Source: Apostichopus japonicus (lineage: Eukaryota > Echinodermata > Holothuroidea > Aspidochirotida > Stichopodidae). Taken from it: a stretch of DNA of 64,000 nucleotides. Positions 1-11,477 of the stretch are shown here, piece by piece. Each line of letters begins with the position of its first letter. Positions within the stretch are counted from its first letter, which is position 1. The translations under genes were made by a program, and so were the position numbers. The notes beneath the pieces were generated by a model, which did no database searches, had not been told where the DNA came from, and saw only the letters and a program-made list of their open reading frames with translations. The stretch covers positions 13,619,001 through 13,683,000 of the forward strand of contig NC_092575.1 in NCBI RefSeq assembly GCF_037975245.1. Reading direction: 5' to 3'.

Positions 1-59
1 TCAGTCGCAAAAAGTGCTCCCCCCCCCCCCCCTTTCAAATTCCTGGCTACGTCGCTGGC
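1..59 (+). mobile_element. Right end of a truncated hAT-like non-autonomous element
   Basis: A poly-C run followed by TGGCTACGTCGCTGG matches the poly-C plus 'TGGCTACGCCACTG' end seen at 2117-2168. The same end type bounds complete short elements with 8-bp duplications elsewhere in the window (50682-51069, 24340-24695). The other end lies outside the window. Confidence 0.45.
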
Positions 60-61
60 TC

Positions 62-400
62 TAATAATGTTTTACTTGCTCCTGTTAGATCTGGGAATGG
101 TAAAAGGTCCTTTCAATTTTCTGGAGGCAGGTCGTGGAAAAGTCTTCCCCCAAATTTGAAATGCTTTCCAACTGTTAATATTTTTAAACGCAATATGAAA
201 ACTTATATATTTTGTTTAGATGTCTGATATTTTGTTTGTCTATCTTTTTGCCGTCCTTTTTGTGCTTTTGGATGTTTACCGTTTTTCTACTGCATAATAT
301 TGTATATGTATTTTGTATTGATGGCTCCTCTGGAAAGCAGTGCTTCTGCACTGAGCAGGACTACCCCGCTCATTAAAGATGACAATAATAAAAAATAATA
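62..400 (+). mobile_element. 3' end of a 5'-truncated LINE (CR1/L2-like)
   Basis: Positions 66-227 read as an open frame ending in a stop. They contain GRSWKSLPPNLK and FKRNMKTYIF, typical of the extreme C-terminus of CR1/L2/Jockey-type reverse transcriptase proteins ('W-N-S-L-P ... FK..L'). About 150 bp of 3' UTR follow, with a stem-loop (GCAGTGCTTCTGCACTG, 339-355) and a short AATAA-rich tail. The RT catalytic domain is absent, so this is a dead 5'-truncated insertion. Confidence 0.65.
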
Positions 401-872
401 AAAAACCAGTTAAAAAGCAGTGTACAGCCCTTGACAACTATGAAACATCAGAAGAAGCAACCATGAACAATTTCGGTTACTATAACTATTACGGTAGGTT
501 AAATAATATGCCCCCCAAATGGAATTATTGACTGAGAAAAAAAACTTGAATGCACACTAAATATGTTGCTGGGCCTATGTGCATATTACCATGGTTTTCA
601 TGCAAATTTTTATTCTTTACCTTTTACCTCATTCTCTATCTGCGAAATTGGGTGGCCAAAATAAAAATCACTTCCATGGGAACATTGCCTTGAAAAAGAA
701 TTTGACCCAAGCAGCAGCGCAAAAAACGCCACTGTCTCTGTATTGTCAAATGTGGAAAGGGGTTGGCAATTTAATTAAACGGTCTCCGCGGCACTGACAA
801 GCGGAGGCTACGTTCAGTTTATATTCACATGGTTATCCCTGATTTCGTCTTCGCTGTGTTGCTGACTATTTT
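401..872. other. Spacer between LINE end and hAT relic
   Basis: No gene is supported. A 72-codon open frame at 579-797 lies in the same frame as the transposase relic downstream, but it shows no transposase motif and is interrupted by stops. Confidence 0.4.
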
Positions 873-1694
873 TTGCACTATCCTGCAAGAATCCAAAGGG
901 CCGTCTCCGATATACTCCAGAACCCGAGTCTAGACCTAGCAAAGGCAACATACATCGTGGGTAACTTCAAAAGTGGCCTAAGGGAGATGAGGTCCGAAGA
1001 AGACGTATTTGATGCGTATTGGGAAGCAGCTTCAGGCCTTGCGACTTCATGCGAAATTCCTATCGACACCGAGCACCGACCAAGACGGCAAAGGCGATTG
1101 CCAGCACGGCTACGTGACATCGTGGTAACAGAGCGGTTAATGGCAGAGGAGGATACGTCAACTACAAAGGAGAGCATCAGGATACACGTATTCTATCCGA
1201 TCGCCGATACCATCACCGCGGAAATGAACAAGCGCTTCTCCACAGAAAACTGCCAGATCATGAGAGGGATCCAATTACTGAATCCAGAAAGTAAGGATTT
1301 CCTCTGAATCCTCTCAATGGAAAGCGTCGAACAGTTTGGCCAAGTTTTCGATGCGAGCATGGAAGACCTCCAACACGAGGTTCCGCAAGCACAGAGACTC
1401 CTCCAGCGCAAGTTCGCTAACACGGGAGAGACGCCACCACCCAACCTTCTGTCGCTGACATCGTTTCTGGAGCCATATAAAGATGTCTTTGCAGAGCTGT
1501 TCCGCCTTTGTAAAATTGCCATTGCGATTCCGGTATCGAGTGCTGGATGCGAGCGCAGCTTCTCAACATTGAAGCTCATCAAAACCTATCTGCGGAACAC
1601 AATGTCAGACAGTCGCCTTAGTGATCTCGGAGTTTTACATATCGAGAGGGAACTGTCCGGGGGGGGGGGTCAATTTGGACGAATTCGTCGATAA
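873..1694 (+). pseudogene. hAT-superfamily transposase, C-terminal part, disabled
   Basis: Two open segments (873-1307 and 1317-1694) lie in one frame, separated by a TGA at 1305-1307. The second contains the hAT C-terminal dimerisation signature, seen as IPVSSAGCERSFSTLK followed by LRNTMSDSRLSDL. This resembles the TTF/ZMYM-type hAT transposases of animals. After HIERELS the frame runs into a poly-G tract (1660-1669). Beyond it another frame carries an acidic tail starting NLDEFVDKFAD, so a homopolymer length change also broke the frame. The BED/zinc-finger N-terminus and the first catalytic acids are not visible. It is not expected to make active transposase. Confidence 0.75.
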
Positions 1695-2168
1695 GTTCGC
1701 AGACAGTCATCAGAATAGGCGAATTAACCTTCGCTAGACTGTTTGAGTGAGCCCTAGACAGTGCAAAAGAAGGGCCCGAAGGGGGAATGATAACATCATT
1801 TGTTGATTGGGGGGGGGGGGGGTGGTTACACTCCCAGGCAAGTCAGATAATGACAGATATCATGCTGATCATCTTTGAATACTGACAGAAAGAGCATAGT
1901 CTATTCAGATTTTTAAAGAGAATTATCGATGACTTTTTCAGTGATCTGTTTTATCGTTAATAATACCTATGTGGAAATAACATAAAACGTCAGCTAACTA
2001 GAGTGACCATCTGTACCCTACATTGCTGACACAATACCCGATTTGCCACAGTTTTTCATGCAAACTGTTTGGTATGTCTTTTGAACTAGCTTAGTCTGCC
2101 CCACCAATCAGACCCTTCGCCCCCCCTTTGCCCCCCCCTCCCAGATGGAAAGTCTGGCTACGCCACTG
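1695..2168 (+). mobile_element. 3' flank and right terminus of an hAT-like element
   Basis: Non-coding sequence with poly-G (1809-1822) and poly-C runs, ending in TGGCTACGCCACTG at 2155-2168. This is the complement of the CAGTGGCGTAGCC-type hAT terminus found at 24340 and 50682. It may be the right end of the element that carried the transposase relic. I could not find the matching left end. Confidence 0.4.
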
Positions 2169-2317
2169 TTGTGCCCACTTGATCCTTTGGAAATTTGGAT
2201 TGTCATGTTTGACCCTTAAATGATCCACGTGACGTTTCCAAATTAAATTTGAATTTGACTAAGCTACTTCAAATCAGAAGGGGCCATTTTGCCTCACAAT
2301 AGTACCAGGGCACCATC

Positions 2318-3096
2318 CAAGGGCGGCGGAACCGGGGGGCACAGGGGGCACGTGCCCCCCCCACTTTTCCTCAGGTTAAAAATGTGCCCTTTTTCTACCA
2401 AAAAATTTCTAAATAAAAAAGAGTTAACAAAGCGAAACCCACGTCGAATGAAATATTTCGGGAATTTTTAAATGTTTACTACCACAGGCGTAGGAGCCCA
2501 ATTTGAATTGGGGAGGCTGTAACGACTTGCCCGAAAAATATTACCAAAATTTTTCGCGCGTGCGCGCGCGTTCAACATGCTAATGTGCATATCATATAGG
2601 CATGCGTTGGTTATTACATCGCATGCCAATAACATACAATCGTTTGCCGTGTTATAACCCTTCCAAATTGGTTAGAATTATTGGCAAAGTCGTTTCAATA
2701 ATAATGATCATAATAATATCACTTTAACCATTGAAAAACACATAGAAAATTATTTTTCTTTCAGTATTTTGACATATTTCATTTGCTTTCATGCATGTAT
2801 CGATCGCGTGTGCAGGGACTTGGACTTTATAATGATTTCACCTCATTTTGTCTTTTTCCTTGTTTCCCAATTTGCACATTAGATATTGCAGTGCTAATAT
2901 GCATTGTTTCCTTGAGGGGGGGGGGGGGGGTGGTGACGTTGATGGAGTGATGTGTATACGCAAATAAGATAATACAATAAGAGTTATAAAGGGTACTAAA
3001 TATCAGGCTGCATCAGTCCAATCGAATTTCTGCTAAGTGCCCTTCGACGTTGGTGCCCCCCCCCCCCCCAGATTGAAAGTGCTTCCGCCGCCCTTG
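2318..3096. mobile_element. 779-bp non-autonomous hAT-like element with TIRs and 8-bp TSD
   Basis: The element starts CAAGGGCGGCGGAA and ends TTCCGCCGCCCTTG, exact inverted repeats of 14 bp. It is flanked on both sides by GCACCATC (2310-2317 and 3097-3104), a perfect 8-bp target duplication as made by hAT transposases. Both ends carry poly-C/G tracts next to the TIR. The interior has no coding frame. A CAGGCGTAGGAGCCC motif at 2485 may mark a second element nested inside. Confidence 0.8.
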
Positions 3097-3111
3097 GCAC
3101 CATCTAGACCC

Positions 3112-3260
3112 TAGACAGGTGGAGTTATTTAAAATATTAAAAATAAATGAAATAAAGGACGTATAACCTTACAAGTTAATCATTTTTGTAACCCCTTTGC
3201 AGGCCTCCGGGCAAGGGACTCTTATACGGTAAACAGTTTTAGCCTTAAAAGTGACCTAGT
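3112..3260 (+). repeat. Dispersed repeat, copy 1 (others at 6846 and 24003)
   Basis: The part at 3180-3260 (TTTGCAGGCCTCCGGGCAAG, then TTTTAGCCTTAAAAGTGA) recurs nearly unchanged at 24003-24100. The part at 3112-3180 (ACAGGTGGAGTTA ... CTTACAAGTT) recurs at 6858-6925. A LTR or a decayed DNA element are both possible. Confidence 0.55.
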
Positions 3261-3269
3261 TTTGTATGG

Positions 3270-3590
3270 AACGCGAAAAGGGCAAGCATATTTCGTTGTC
3301 TAAACTAAGTTTGTTGTTCTCCGAACTAAAGTTGTTGCTGCTGTTTTACCACGCAAAAAAGGCAAACTTATTTCGCTGTGTAAAACTAAGTTTGTTGTTG
3401 TCTAAAATAAAGTTGTTGCTGCTATTTTACCATGTTGCTGTTGTTCGTTGATGTCTAAATTTACGTTGATGTCTAAAGTCACGTTGATGACTAAACGCGC
3501 GTTAATATCTTAACTCACGTTGATTTCTAAACTTACGGTTGATGTCTAAACTCACGTTGATGTCTAAACTATAACGTTGATGTCTGCACA
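3270..3590. repeat. Two adjoining degenerate tandem repeats
   Basis: 3290-3425 has imperfect copies of a unit with TAAACTAAGTTTGTTGTTGT and GTTGTTGCTGCTGTTTTACC. 3445-3590 has about eight copies of an 18-22 bp unit close to GTTGATGTCTAAACTCAC. No coding signal. Confidence 0.6.
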
Positions 3591-3885
3591 GTTTCATTGC
3601 TATCCAAAGTTCTGTTGTTGTAACACATTGTGAACGAACATCATTCTTTCTTTTCAAAAAATAATAATAAACCGAAAATTGCTTCCGCACAGAGCTAACA
3701 ACATTTCTATTACAGAGAATTTCATGCTAAATACATCCAATGATGTTTTCTCAAATTTCCCGAGACTTGTTTGGCTAATAGTCCCTTACCCATTGTCTGC
3801 AAACATGCTTGCATGTTCAGTGCTCAATGAACGCAAAGTATGATGGTTAACTATGTAACGCGAAAAGGGAACAAATTCGTTAACG
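3591..3885. other. Intergenic, nothing recognised
   Basis: AT-rich spacer; open frames are short and lack domain signatures. Confidence 0.4.
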
Positions 3886-4590
3886 TCCTGATTTGAGGAC
3901 AAACTAAAACGAATGACAGCGAATGACCGAATGACAATTTACTTTGTACAGGGTTAATTATCATTGGCGAATGACAGCTAATGACAACGGATGACAACGA
4001 AGGACGGTGGTGAGATAGAATGATTAACAGAGTGGAGTAAATGCGGTTATTGGTTTTCTGCGCAAAATGTCAACTCGGATTTTTGCGATTTTAACCCCGA
4101 TTTTTGGGGGGAAATTTCCGCCAGGGGGCGCCCCCTTGCCCCCTTCCCGACGCCACTGTTACAGAGTAGCTCCATAACACGCGCAAATTTTATCCTTTTG
4201 CACCCCCCCCCCCCCCAGAAAAAATCTTTTTCATAGAAATGTCCAATATAAGGACTCTTCCTGAAATTTTTAGCCGTTTCAAGGTTACAGTATTGTTAGT
4301 TTCTAACAATTAATATCGGAAAAATGACGTTAAATTTACTTTTTTAAATCATACTTACAATTTCGCTTACTATAAGGTGTGTTTGTATCTTGTCCGTACT
4401 TTACTAGATCTGTAGGCCACGCACTTCGCGTCCACTTGGTTTCCCCACATAGTCTGAACTGTGATATCAGGTTGAAGCATGTGTCTGTGCTGTCATTCGT
4501 TTTAGTCAACGCAATTTTTCAGTGTGTACAACATATTGTCATTCGTTATGTGTAACGCAATTGTCATTCGTTTTAGTAACACCCCTGATT
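3886..4590. repeat. Inverted-repeat region built on GAATGACA motifs
   Basis: Left part (3890-4010) has several GAATGACA copies, including AAAACGAATGACAGCGAATG. Right part (4488-4582) has the complement, TGTCATTCGTTTTAGT, at least three times. Between them lies another element end, poly-C followed by GACGCCACTG at 4150-4159. This looks like a foldback-type region with an hAT-like element inserted. The interior is non-coding. Confidence 0.5.
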
Positions 4591-4679
4591 TGTAGCAACA
4601 GCCATGTAAATACCGTTAACAACCTGATTTGTCGAACAAGATCATACGGAAGCGTAGAAGGGACATTGCATTGACGAGT

Positions 4680-5260
4680 TACCAACTTGACAAAACGACA
4701 ATTATCTGCAAATTGACGAGTTGACGAGATGGTAACGTGACAAAATTCAGAAAATTGACGTTTTGACGAGATAACGGATCTCGTCAATGCATCAATTTTC
4801 TGCAAATTGACGAGTTGCACACTTACTACCATCTCGACAAGTTGACAAAATTCAGAAAATTGACGTATTGACGAGTTAACGGATCTCGTCAATGCATCAA
4901 TTTTCTGCATATTGATGAGTTGCACACTTACTACCATCTCGACAAGTTGACAAAATTCAGAAAATTGACGTTTTGACGAGTTAACGGATCTCGTCAATGC
5001 ATCAATTTTCTGCAAATTGACGAGTTGCACACTTACTACCATCTCGACAAAATGACAAAATGACAAAATTCAGAAAATTGACGTTTTGACGAGATAACGG
5101 ATCTCGTCAATGCATCAATTTTCTGCAAATTGACGAGTTGCACACTTACTACCATCTCGACAAGATGACAAAATTCAGAAAATTGATGTATTGACGAGAT
5201 CCGTTATCTCGTCAAAACGTCAATTTTCTGAAAATTGACGCTATTACGAAAATAGCTCCA
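4680..5260. repeat. About 105-bp tandem repeat, five copies, ending in an inverted arm
   Basis: ACAAAATTCAGAAAATTGA recurs near 4740, 4844, 4950, 5062 and 5168, so the period is about 105-112 bp. Each unit has GGATCTCGTCAATGCATCAA and TTGCACACTTACTACCATCT. The unit is partly self-complementary (TTGACGAG / CTCGTCAA), and the last copy runs into its own reverse complement at 5195-5240. The open frame seen on the - strand here is a by-product of the array. Confidence 0.8.
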
Positions 5261-6565
5261 TGATCCAGCTAACAGGTGATAAGGCTAGAAGTTGTATCGA
5301 ATGCTATGTGCTTCTCGGTGATAAGGGCTATATATGCATGAAAGGCAAAAGAAATCCTTAAGATCAACTTTGGCCAACCTCGTATCATCTTGCATGCATT
5401 GATGGATGAGACGTTAAGCTGCCGAGTGAGTAACAACAACTCGGATGCTCTATGGAAGCTAATATCAATGAAAGTGCCAAATTACATTAGAGCAGATGGG
5501 GTATGAATTAAAGTCATTTGAATAACCCAGAAAATATACTTAAGATTCAAAAGTTATTGCCATATATAACATGCAGAGAAAATGAACAGTAAAAGCACAA
5601 GATGTAATGTACAACAATGTTGAACCCAAATTTCAAGACATGGTGGCATTTTTTAGAACACGAAGCAGCAGCACGCGAATGATGTATTTGGGTGCTCCCT
5701 GAGAGAACAAACGAGCAGAACAAAACGTACCATTTGTGACAGAAATTAAAGAGAGTGAAGAAACATGTCAATGTTGTGGGGGATTCCACAAATTGTGGAA
5801 CTGTGAGCAATTGCGAAAAATGGATATCAATGAGCGGTGTGGAGTTGCGGAGTGAGAAGAAATTATGCTTCAAATTTTTTGGTAAACACTAAGCCAAAAG
5901 TTCCAGACGAAATATGCATTGTGGTATTGATGGCTGCTCTATAGCGACCATAATCGATTGCTTCACAAACCACATTCAAAGAGAGACGACAAAATTAACA
6001 AAGAGGAGCAACAACTACATCTAAATTCGAGAATAATTCAAATGAGAATACCCCTAAAACCATGATGGCAAAAAATAAAGCAGTGGCACTGAGAACCGTG
6101 CCAGTTACCATAAAATACGGTGACAAAATCATAAAGGTAAATGCATTGTTAGATGATGGTTCCACCCAGACGTATATGTCAAAGCAGACATATATCTAGT
6201 GAAGTAGACGTTATGGGAGTGAAGGAAACTTACCGTAGAAAGTGATCAATGGTAAAACTGAATTCCAAACAATGCCAGTACAGTTGAGTGCTCGATCTAT
6301 TGATGGTAACACCACTATGAAGCCTTAACAACTAATAATTTAACAGGTTTGATGTATGCGACAGAGCGGTGCAAGTTAAAGGCAACGTGGCATCATTTGA
6401 GCAGGGAGTATAACAACTCCCTGATTTGAGTGACCTCCCAATACAACCTTTTGGTGAGAGAGGTACAATTGACGTACTAATTGGTATAGTGATTACCATG
6501 AGCCACACATGTGCCTTGATGAGGGAAGGGCAAACAGAAATGAAAAAGAGAAAATGTGATGGTTC
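5235..6565 (+). mobile_element. Degraded BEL/Pao retrotransposon (gag and protease relics)
   Basis: Three pieces are recognisable in order. (1) A gag segment near 5265-5420, with LTGDKARSCIECYVLLGDKG and, in a shifted frame, ILKINFGQPRIILHALMDE, as in Pao gag. (2) A CCHC-like zinc knuckle at 5765-5803 (CQCCGGFHKLWNC). (3) An aspartic protease segment at 6065-6199 with ALRTVPV, then [11 protein letters not shown], the BEL/Pao form of the active site, ending at a stop. Further on, 6380-6560 has traces of the protease-RT linker. Many stops and frame changes separate these parts. No RT, RNase H or integrase is visible. Confidence 0.7.
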
Positions 6566-6569
6566 AAAT

Positions 6570-7255
6570 GACAATTTGTAAGAGCAACAAGAGTGAAAAA
6601 GAAAAGAGAAAATTAGAAAATTAGTTGGAACTGAACTTAATGAGAGAACTTTGATAAAACAAATGTTACAATTTACTTGAAAAGGAACTCTTGAGCTGTA
6701 GAAATAGATAAAGTTTTATGATTCTAAACTGGACATTAACACTCAGTAAAAATGTATGGACTTAATGTTTAAAAAAGTTACATTAAAAATTTGGTTTAAG
6801 TAATGTTTCGATGTATGGTTTTATCACAATATATCGAGGAAGGGGAGGTTGGACAGGTGGAGTTACTTACAATAAGGATCAAAATTAATAAAGTAAAGTA
6901 TAATCTTACAAGTTTATCATTTTTGGTTGCGATGAAATCGTAACCTATGCATTCAAGCAGGCGGAGAGTGTGCGTGTGCGTGTATGTGGGTGTGTTTGCG
7001 TGCGTTTGTTTTTCTATCTGACCGAGCACTTGAACAAAAGAATTCCAGGTCCTCGGTTGTGATTTCTAAAGAATCACCACGTCCCCTGAAGAATTTCTAT
7101 TGTATGGGGTATTGTTAAGGTTAGGGTACGTGGATTTGAACAATGGAAAATACAATGGGGTCCTCGGTTGGAATGTAAAACCAACATGAGTGTGCGTGTG
7201 TGAGGGCGGGTCAGGGGAACACAGCCAAGGGACTGATGAAGTTATAAAGGAGGAC
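6570..7255. repeat. Dispersed repeat copy and GT-rich microsatellite
   Basis: 6846-6935 matches 3112-3196 imperfectly (GACAGGTGGAGTTACTTACA ... CTTACAAGTTTATCATTTTT). 6965-7000 is a GTGTGCGT-type microsatellite and 7190-7202 a short second one. These repeats flank the BEL/Pao relic on both sides, so they could be LTR remnants; the evidence is weak. Confidence 0.4.
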
Positions 7256-8640
7256 ATTTGACATAATCGCCCAGGGGGTCCGAATTGGTTCTATACGGGC
7301 CTAACTGGTGTTTTGGGAAGTTATCGGTCGAGCGAGTGGAGTTCAGGATCGAATCAATTTTCCTGCATTATTCTCCTTGTCGACCTGCACATGATGAATT
7401 TTTTTAAAGGTGTGTCTTACTTCGAACGATAACTATCTCATCTTGAGTAATCTTCGATGGGTCTTTTAAACTTGTTGAAAACCGCAATACCGTTAAGCAA
7501 TAATGTTGCCAGCCATCCATTGAGCTGGAAGTGTCCAACAATTATAACATCATCACTAGGACCCGGAGAGGGATTGCTTTTCCTCTTTCTCACACCTCCA
7601 CCCCCCCCCCTCCCCCACCCCGATCTACCCACACCTCCAACACCATTCATTTAATGTCGCTTCAGTCGGCAGAGCATAGAAATCCCCCTACACACAAATC
7701 ACCACCGCCAATGGGGTGAGTATGCTGTGTGCTTCCATGCATGGTAGGTCACTGTGTTCATTTGTATCAGAGATGAAGATTTTGCTCCATATATCGGTGG
7801 AGAGTTCGCGTCGATGAAATTACGACACAGTGGTCGATAGCTTGCATGTGTTACCCCGTTGAGAATAAATTATACGTCGATCAACCACCAACCCAATTAT
7901 GTCTCAGTAAAGCTTTCACCTCCTCTATACACTGAGCAGCCAATAATTAGGAAATCTGGACCACGACATTAAACAGTGCCAGGCGCGCATCGCCTTAAAT
8001 ATCAGTAGTGAAAGATGTCTATTTGGAGCTTCTATAAATACACACTGAATACAGTGCGTACTGTGTACAAAGTAACAAATAAAATAACCAATTGGTTCTA
8101 AATAGTGATATATAGAATTATATTACCTAATACTCATATCTATAACTCATTGATTGCAACAAACGTCATAATCTATTGGTTTCCGTACTGCTCCCACCGA
8201 GGCAGCTATGTAGCCAGGAATTTGCAAGGGGTTGGGGGTGCACATTTTGCGATTGATATGGGGGAGGGGTCTAAGTGAGAAATTTTTGAACAAATGGCGC
8301 AATGTGTTCCCAGTTTCAACATAACCATATGATATCATATTATCAGCAGATTTTGTTTCCGGTTCGAATGATTCTTTTACATGTTCGATCTGTGCATCAT
8401 ATATCAGAAAGACAAACAAAGTGCTCTTTTACAATTTTTCCCAGTAGGATGATTCTTGTTTATTGTCCAATGTTTGGACTCTAGTACATTTAACGAACTT
8501 AACTGATGGACAATATAATCTTTTATATTTAGCTTTGTAATAATTATTTAAAAGAAGCGCGTATCACGTAACATTGCTAGCTTAGCTTCATAACATGTTG
8601 TTCGTACAACAACTTATGACGAATCATAGAAAGGATGAGA
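7256..8640. other. Intergenic, no gene seen
   Basis: Contains a C-rich tract (7598-7630) that keeps several frames open by composition only. No exon with conserved protein sequence and paired splice sites was found on either strand. Confidence 0.4.
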
Positions 8641-8689
8641 ACGCACGTTGTCGCCGTCGTTGTGCATACGGTTAGGTAGGCTATATTAT

Positions 8690-9050
8690 GGCGGGCCATC
8701 AGTCCCAAATCGTGGGGAGTCGACTTATATCGATTTATATCGACATATACCAATTTCCTTCGACTTATACCAGTTTCCAGCAGCTGAAATTGTCTTCTAC
8801 CGATTTAAATCGACATATACCAGTTTAATTCGACATATCATCGATTCAAATCGCAGTTTAATTCGACATATCATCGACTCAAATCGACATATACTAGTTT
8901 AAATCGATGATAAGTAAAATTAATCGGTATATGTCAATTTAAACGACAAGTTTAAATCGATGATATGCCGAATTCAATCTGTATATGTCAATTTAAATCG
9001 ACATATACCAATTTAATTCGACTTAAACCAGTTTAAATCGACATTCTGCT
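8690..9050. repeat. Short-unit repeat based on TCGACATATACCAGTTTAAA
   Basis: Many imperfect copies of a roughly 16-34 bp unit containing TCGACATATACC and ATCGATTTAAA occur in both orientations, so the array can fold on itself. Non-coding. Confidence 0.7.
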
Positions 9051-9059
9051 GGGCTGTCC

Positions 9060-11470
9060 TACCTCTAAATACTGAGGGCGCTATACAGCCAGACAACCAT
9101 TTCCCCTCAAACCCCAAAACAAAGATAAACATTGACAAGATCATGGGCCAGTTTAATTCGAGTAAATAATGGTGAATGAGTGAATGGACGGTAAAACTGA
9201 AAGAAACAAAGGAAAAACTATGTCATAATGGCAAGGTGAGAATAATAAGTATGTCACAAGAAGGTGACATTCCTGATTTCAGATAACCTGTGCTGATCAA
9301 GACGCACAAGGCTGTGAATTAACATAGGCATGGTAAATAAGTACTGACTGTCCACTTGTGGTTATCCGAAAACTGTCCACTATATATATATATACTTCAA
9401 TGGCAACGTAGGGAACACATTATATGTAACTGTATAAAATTGAGTAAACAAAGGTCTAACCTAAACTCCACTCAACCAAAAACGTGCATTAACAGAAGAC
9501 TGAACTGATGTTACGAAGACACATCAATTAAACCGTATGAGCATGTCAGATGTGCAGAACCATGGCCGTTTAAAACAGAATTATTTATAGAAACATTAGT
9601 AGCATTAACAACCAAACAACGAAAAAGGTGCAACGTACATAATATCGTGATTCGTGACGTAACATTAGTTTCTCAAACAACAATGATCGTGATAACAAAA
9701 TGATTTCAAGCACGAATTTGAGGGTTCATGAATGTGTTCGTGAAAATTCATCATTATATATATATATAATAACCAACACCCTTTTGGACAATGTTTGACA
9801 ATATGGCGCTGCAAAGCACTTCACAGTCCAGTTTCTATTGGGTAAATGTTTGGAAGTACACTTTTCACTGTCAGTATGATTGCTTCAAAGCGTGACATGA
9901 ACGTACACTTTAAGGCCAGGCCGTACTAACATAAATGTCTTAGACCATTGGTTCACAGACCTATGGTTAACCTATCTTGACTTGCTTAACACTCCCTTGT
10001 TTATTTGGTGAGGTGGGGTGGGGGTGGGGGAGAGTGAAGGGTGAAGGGTGAGGGGAAGTAAATAGCAAACAGTAGGGTTGAAATATTATCACGGTAGATG
10101 TGCTACCATATAGTATTACTCTACTATTTGCATATTCTGTCTATTTCCCCTTGAAATGTGATACATTCGCAAATTTTTTTTGGTCCGTATATAATATTTC
10201 ATCAAAGTGCAACGGTTTTTCCTTCTTCTTCTAAACATATTACTTTTCTCAGGGAATACATAATTTTAATATGAATAAAGAAGAACAAAAAAGACAACTT
10301 CAACACAATTGTCATGATTACATCATTCACACTGCTGTTGCCAGATGCAATTCACAAATATTATCCCCAAATTGAAAATGTTCAGGCCTCGCGATATCAT
10401 ATTCTATAAGTATACCTGCCCGTGTTTGGCCAAAAGATGTTGACGGTTATTGGTCATCAGTTATACCTAGATTTAACGGTGAAGCAATGTCATTTTAGTC
10501 TTATCTAGTTCCGCGAAAGTGGACAACCTGCAGTCTTTGAAATATCTGAGAATGCGTTTGGGGAATCTCTGTCACTTCTGGGCAAAGTACCTGTGTATTC
10601 CCTTTTTCAAAAAATAGTGTGGGATATTCGAACTAACATGTGGTTTTTTAACCACTCCTATAACTACCACAGTTTACCTAACGAAATGTTGCCCATCGTT
10701 CGATTGACAACTTTTACACATGCACGTCTGGTAATCAACCAATCAGAAAACTTCTTTGAGGTAATGTCAATCACGTCCGCTAAACCAAATTTTTGCTTTG
10801 AGCGGCTTTAAAATTGTATCCAGTGCTCCGAAATGAAATGATTCTTGATTCTTCTCGTAAGTATTTGATACGAGATCTCTTTAAACATATTTTCACAACC
10901 AATACATATATTGAGAACGTTACAGCTGTGCTATAGCCTACAAAATATTTGTAAAACTGAAAAAGGATCGATCATGCGCATTAGGAACCAGAACCGTATG
11001 TACGTCACTGTTTGGACCCAGAACCTAGACACATCCCTATTAGGACCGGTATGACAGCGCCTTCTGCTAAAAACGGTAAAGATCCATGTTTGCAGTAATT
11101 AATACGTTAAAACCATCAATTTCTGTTAATGGGTTATCACAGCTAAATCAACATAATGCATTAATATGCATGCATGACCTCCTCTTTTCTGCCTCTTTTC
11201 TTTAATCTTTTCTACTACCTTGCGGGGTTTTTAAACGAAGGTTTGATTTATGTTGCCCTTGAAAACCTCTTGAAATAAAAATACTGTCAGCAGCCTAATT
11301 TCAAATTAGGAGTGCGAGCATAGCAAGCACTAAAGCCTGAAAGCAATGCGACATTCAAGAATAAAATAAATTTTCGACATGCAACTTTTCAACTTTAACA
11401 ACCTAAAATAGTTAAAACGTCAAAAAAGATGAGAAATGCTACAGTTAAATAAAAAATTGAAAATTAACCC
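9060..11470. other. Intergenic, no gene seen
   Basis: AT-rich sequence with two TA microsatellites (about 9379-9393 and 9757-9770) and a GGTGAGG-type purine tract (10010-10060). No exon or known repeat domain was recognised. Confidence 0.4.
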
Positions 11471-11477
11471 CCCCCCC

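Noticed and set aside
579-797. 72-codon frame upstream of the hAT relic, in the same frame
   Set aside because: No transposase motif and stops before 873; not enough to call it part of the transposase.
4539-5066. 175-codon frame on the - strand with repeats FCQLVEMVVSVQLVN
   Set aside because: It mirrors the 105-bp tandem array and does not extend into unique sequence with coding features.
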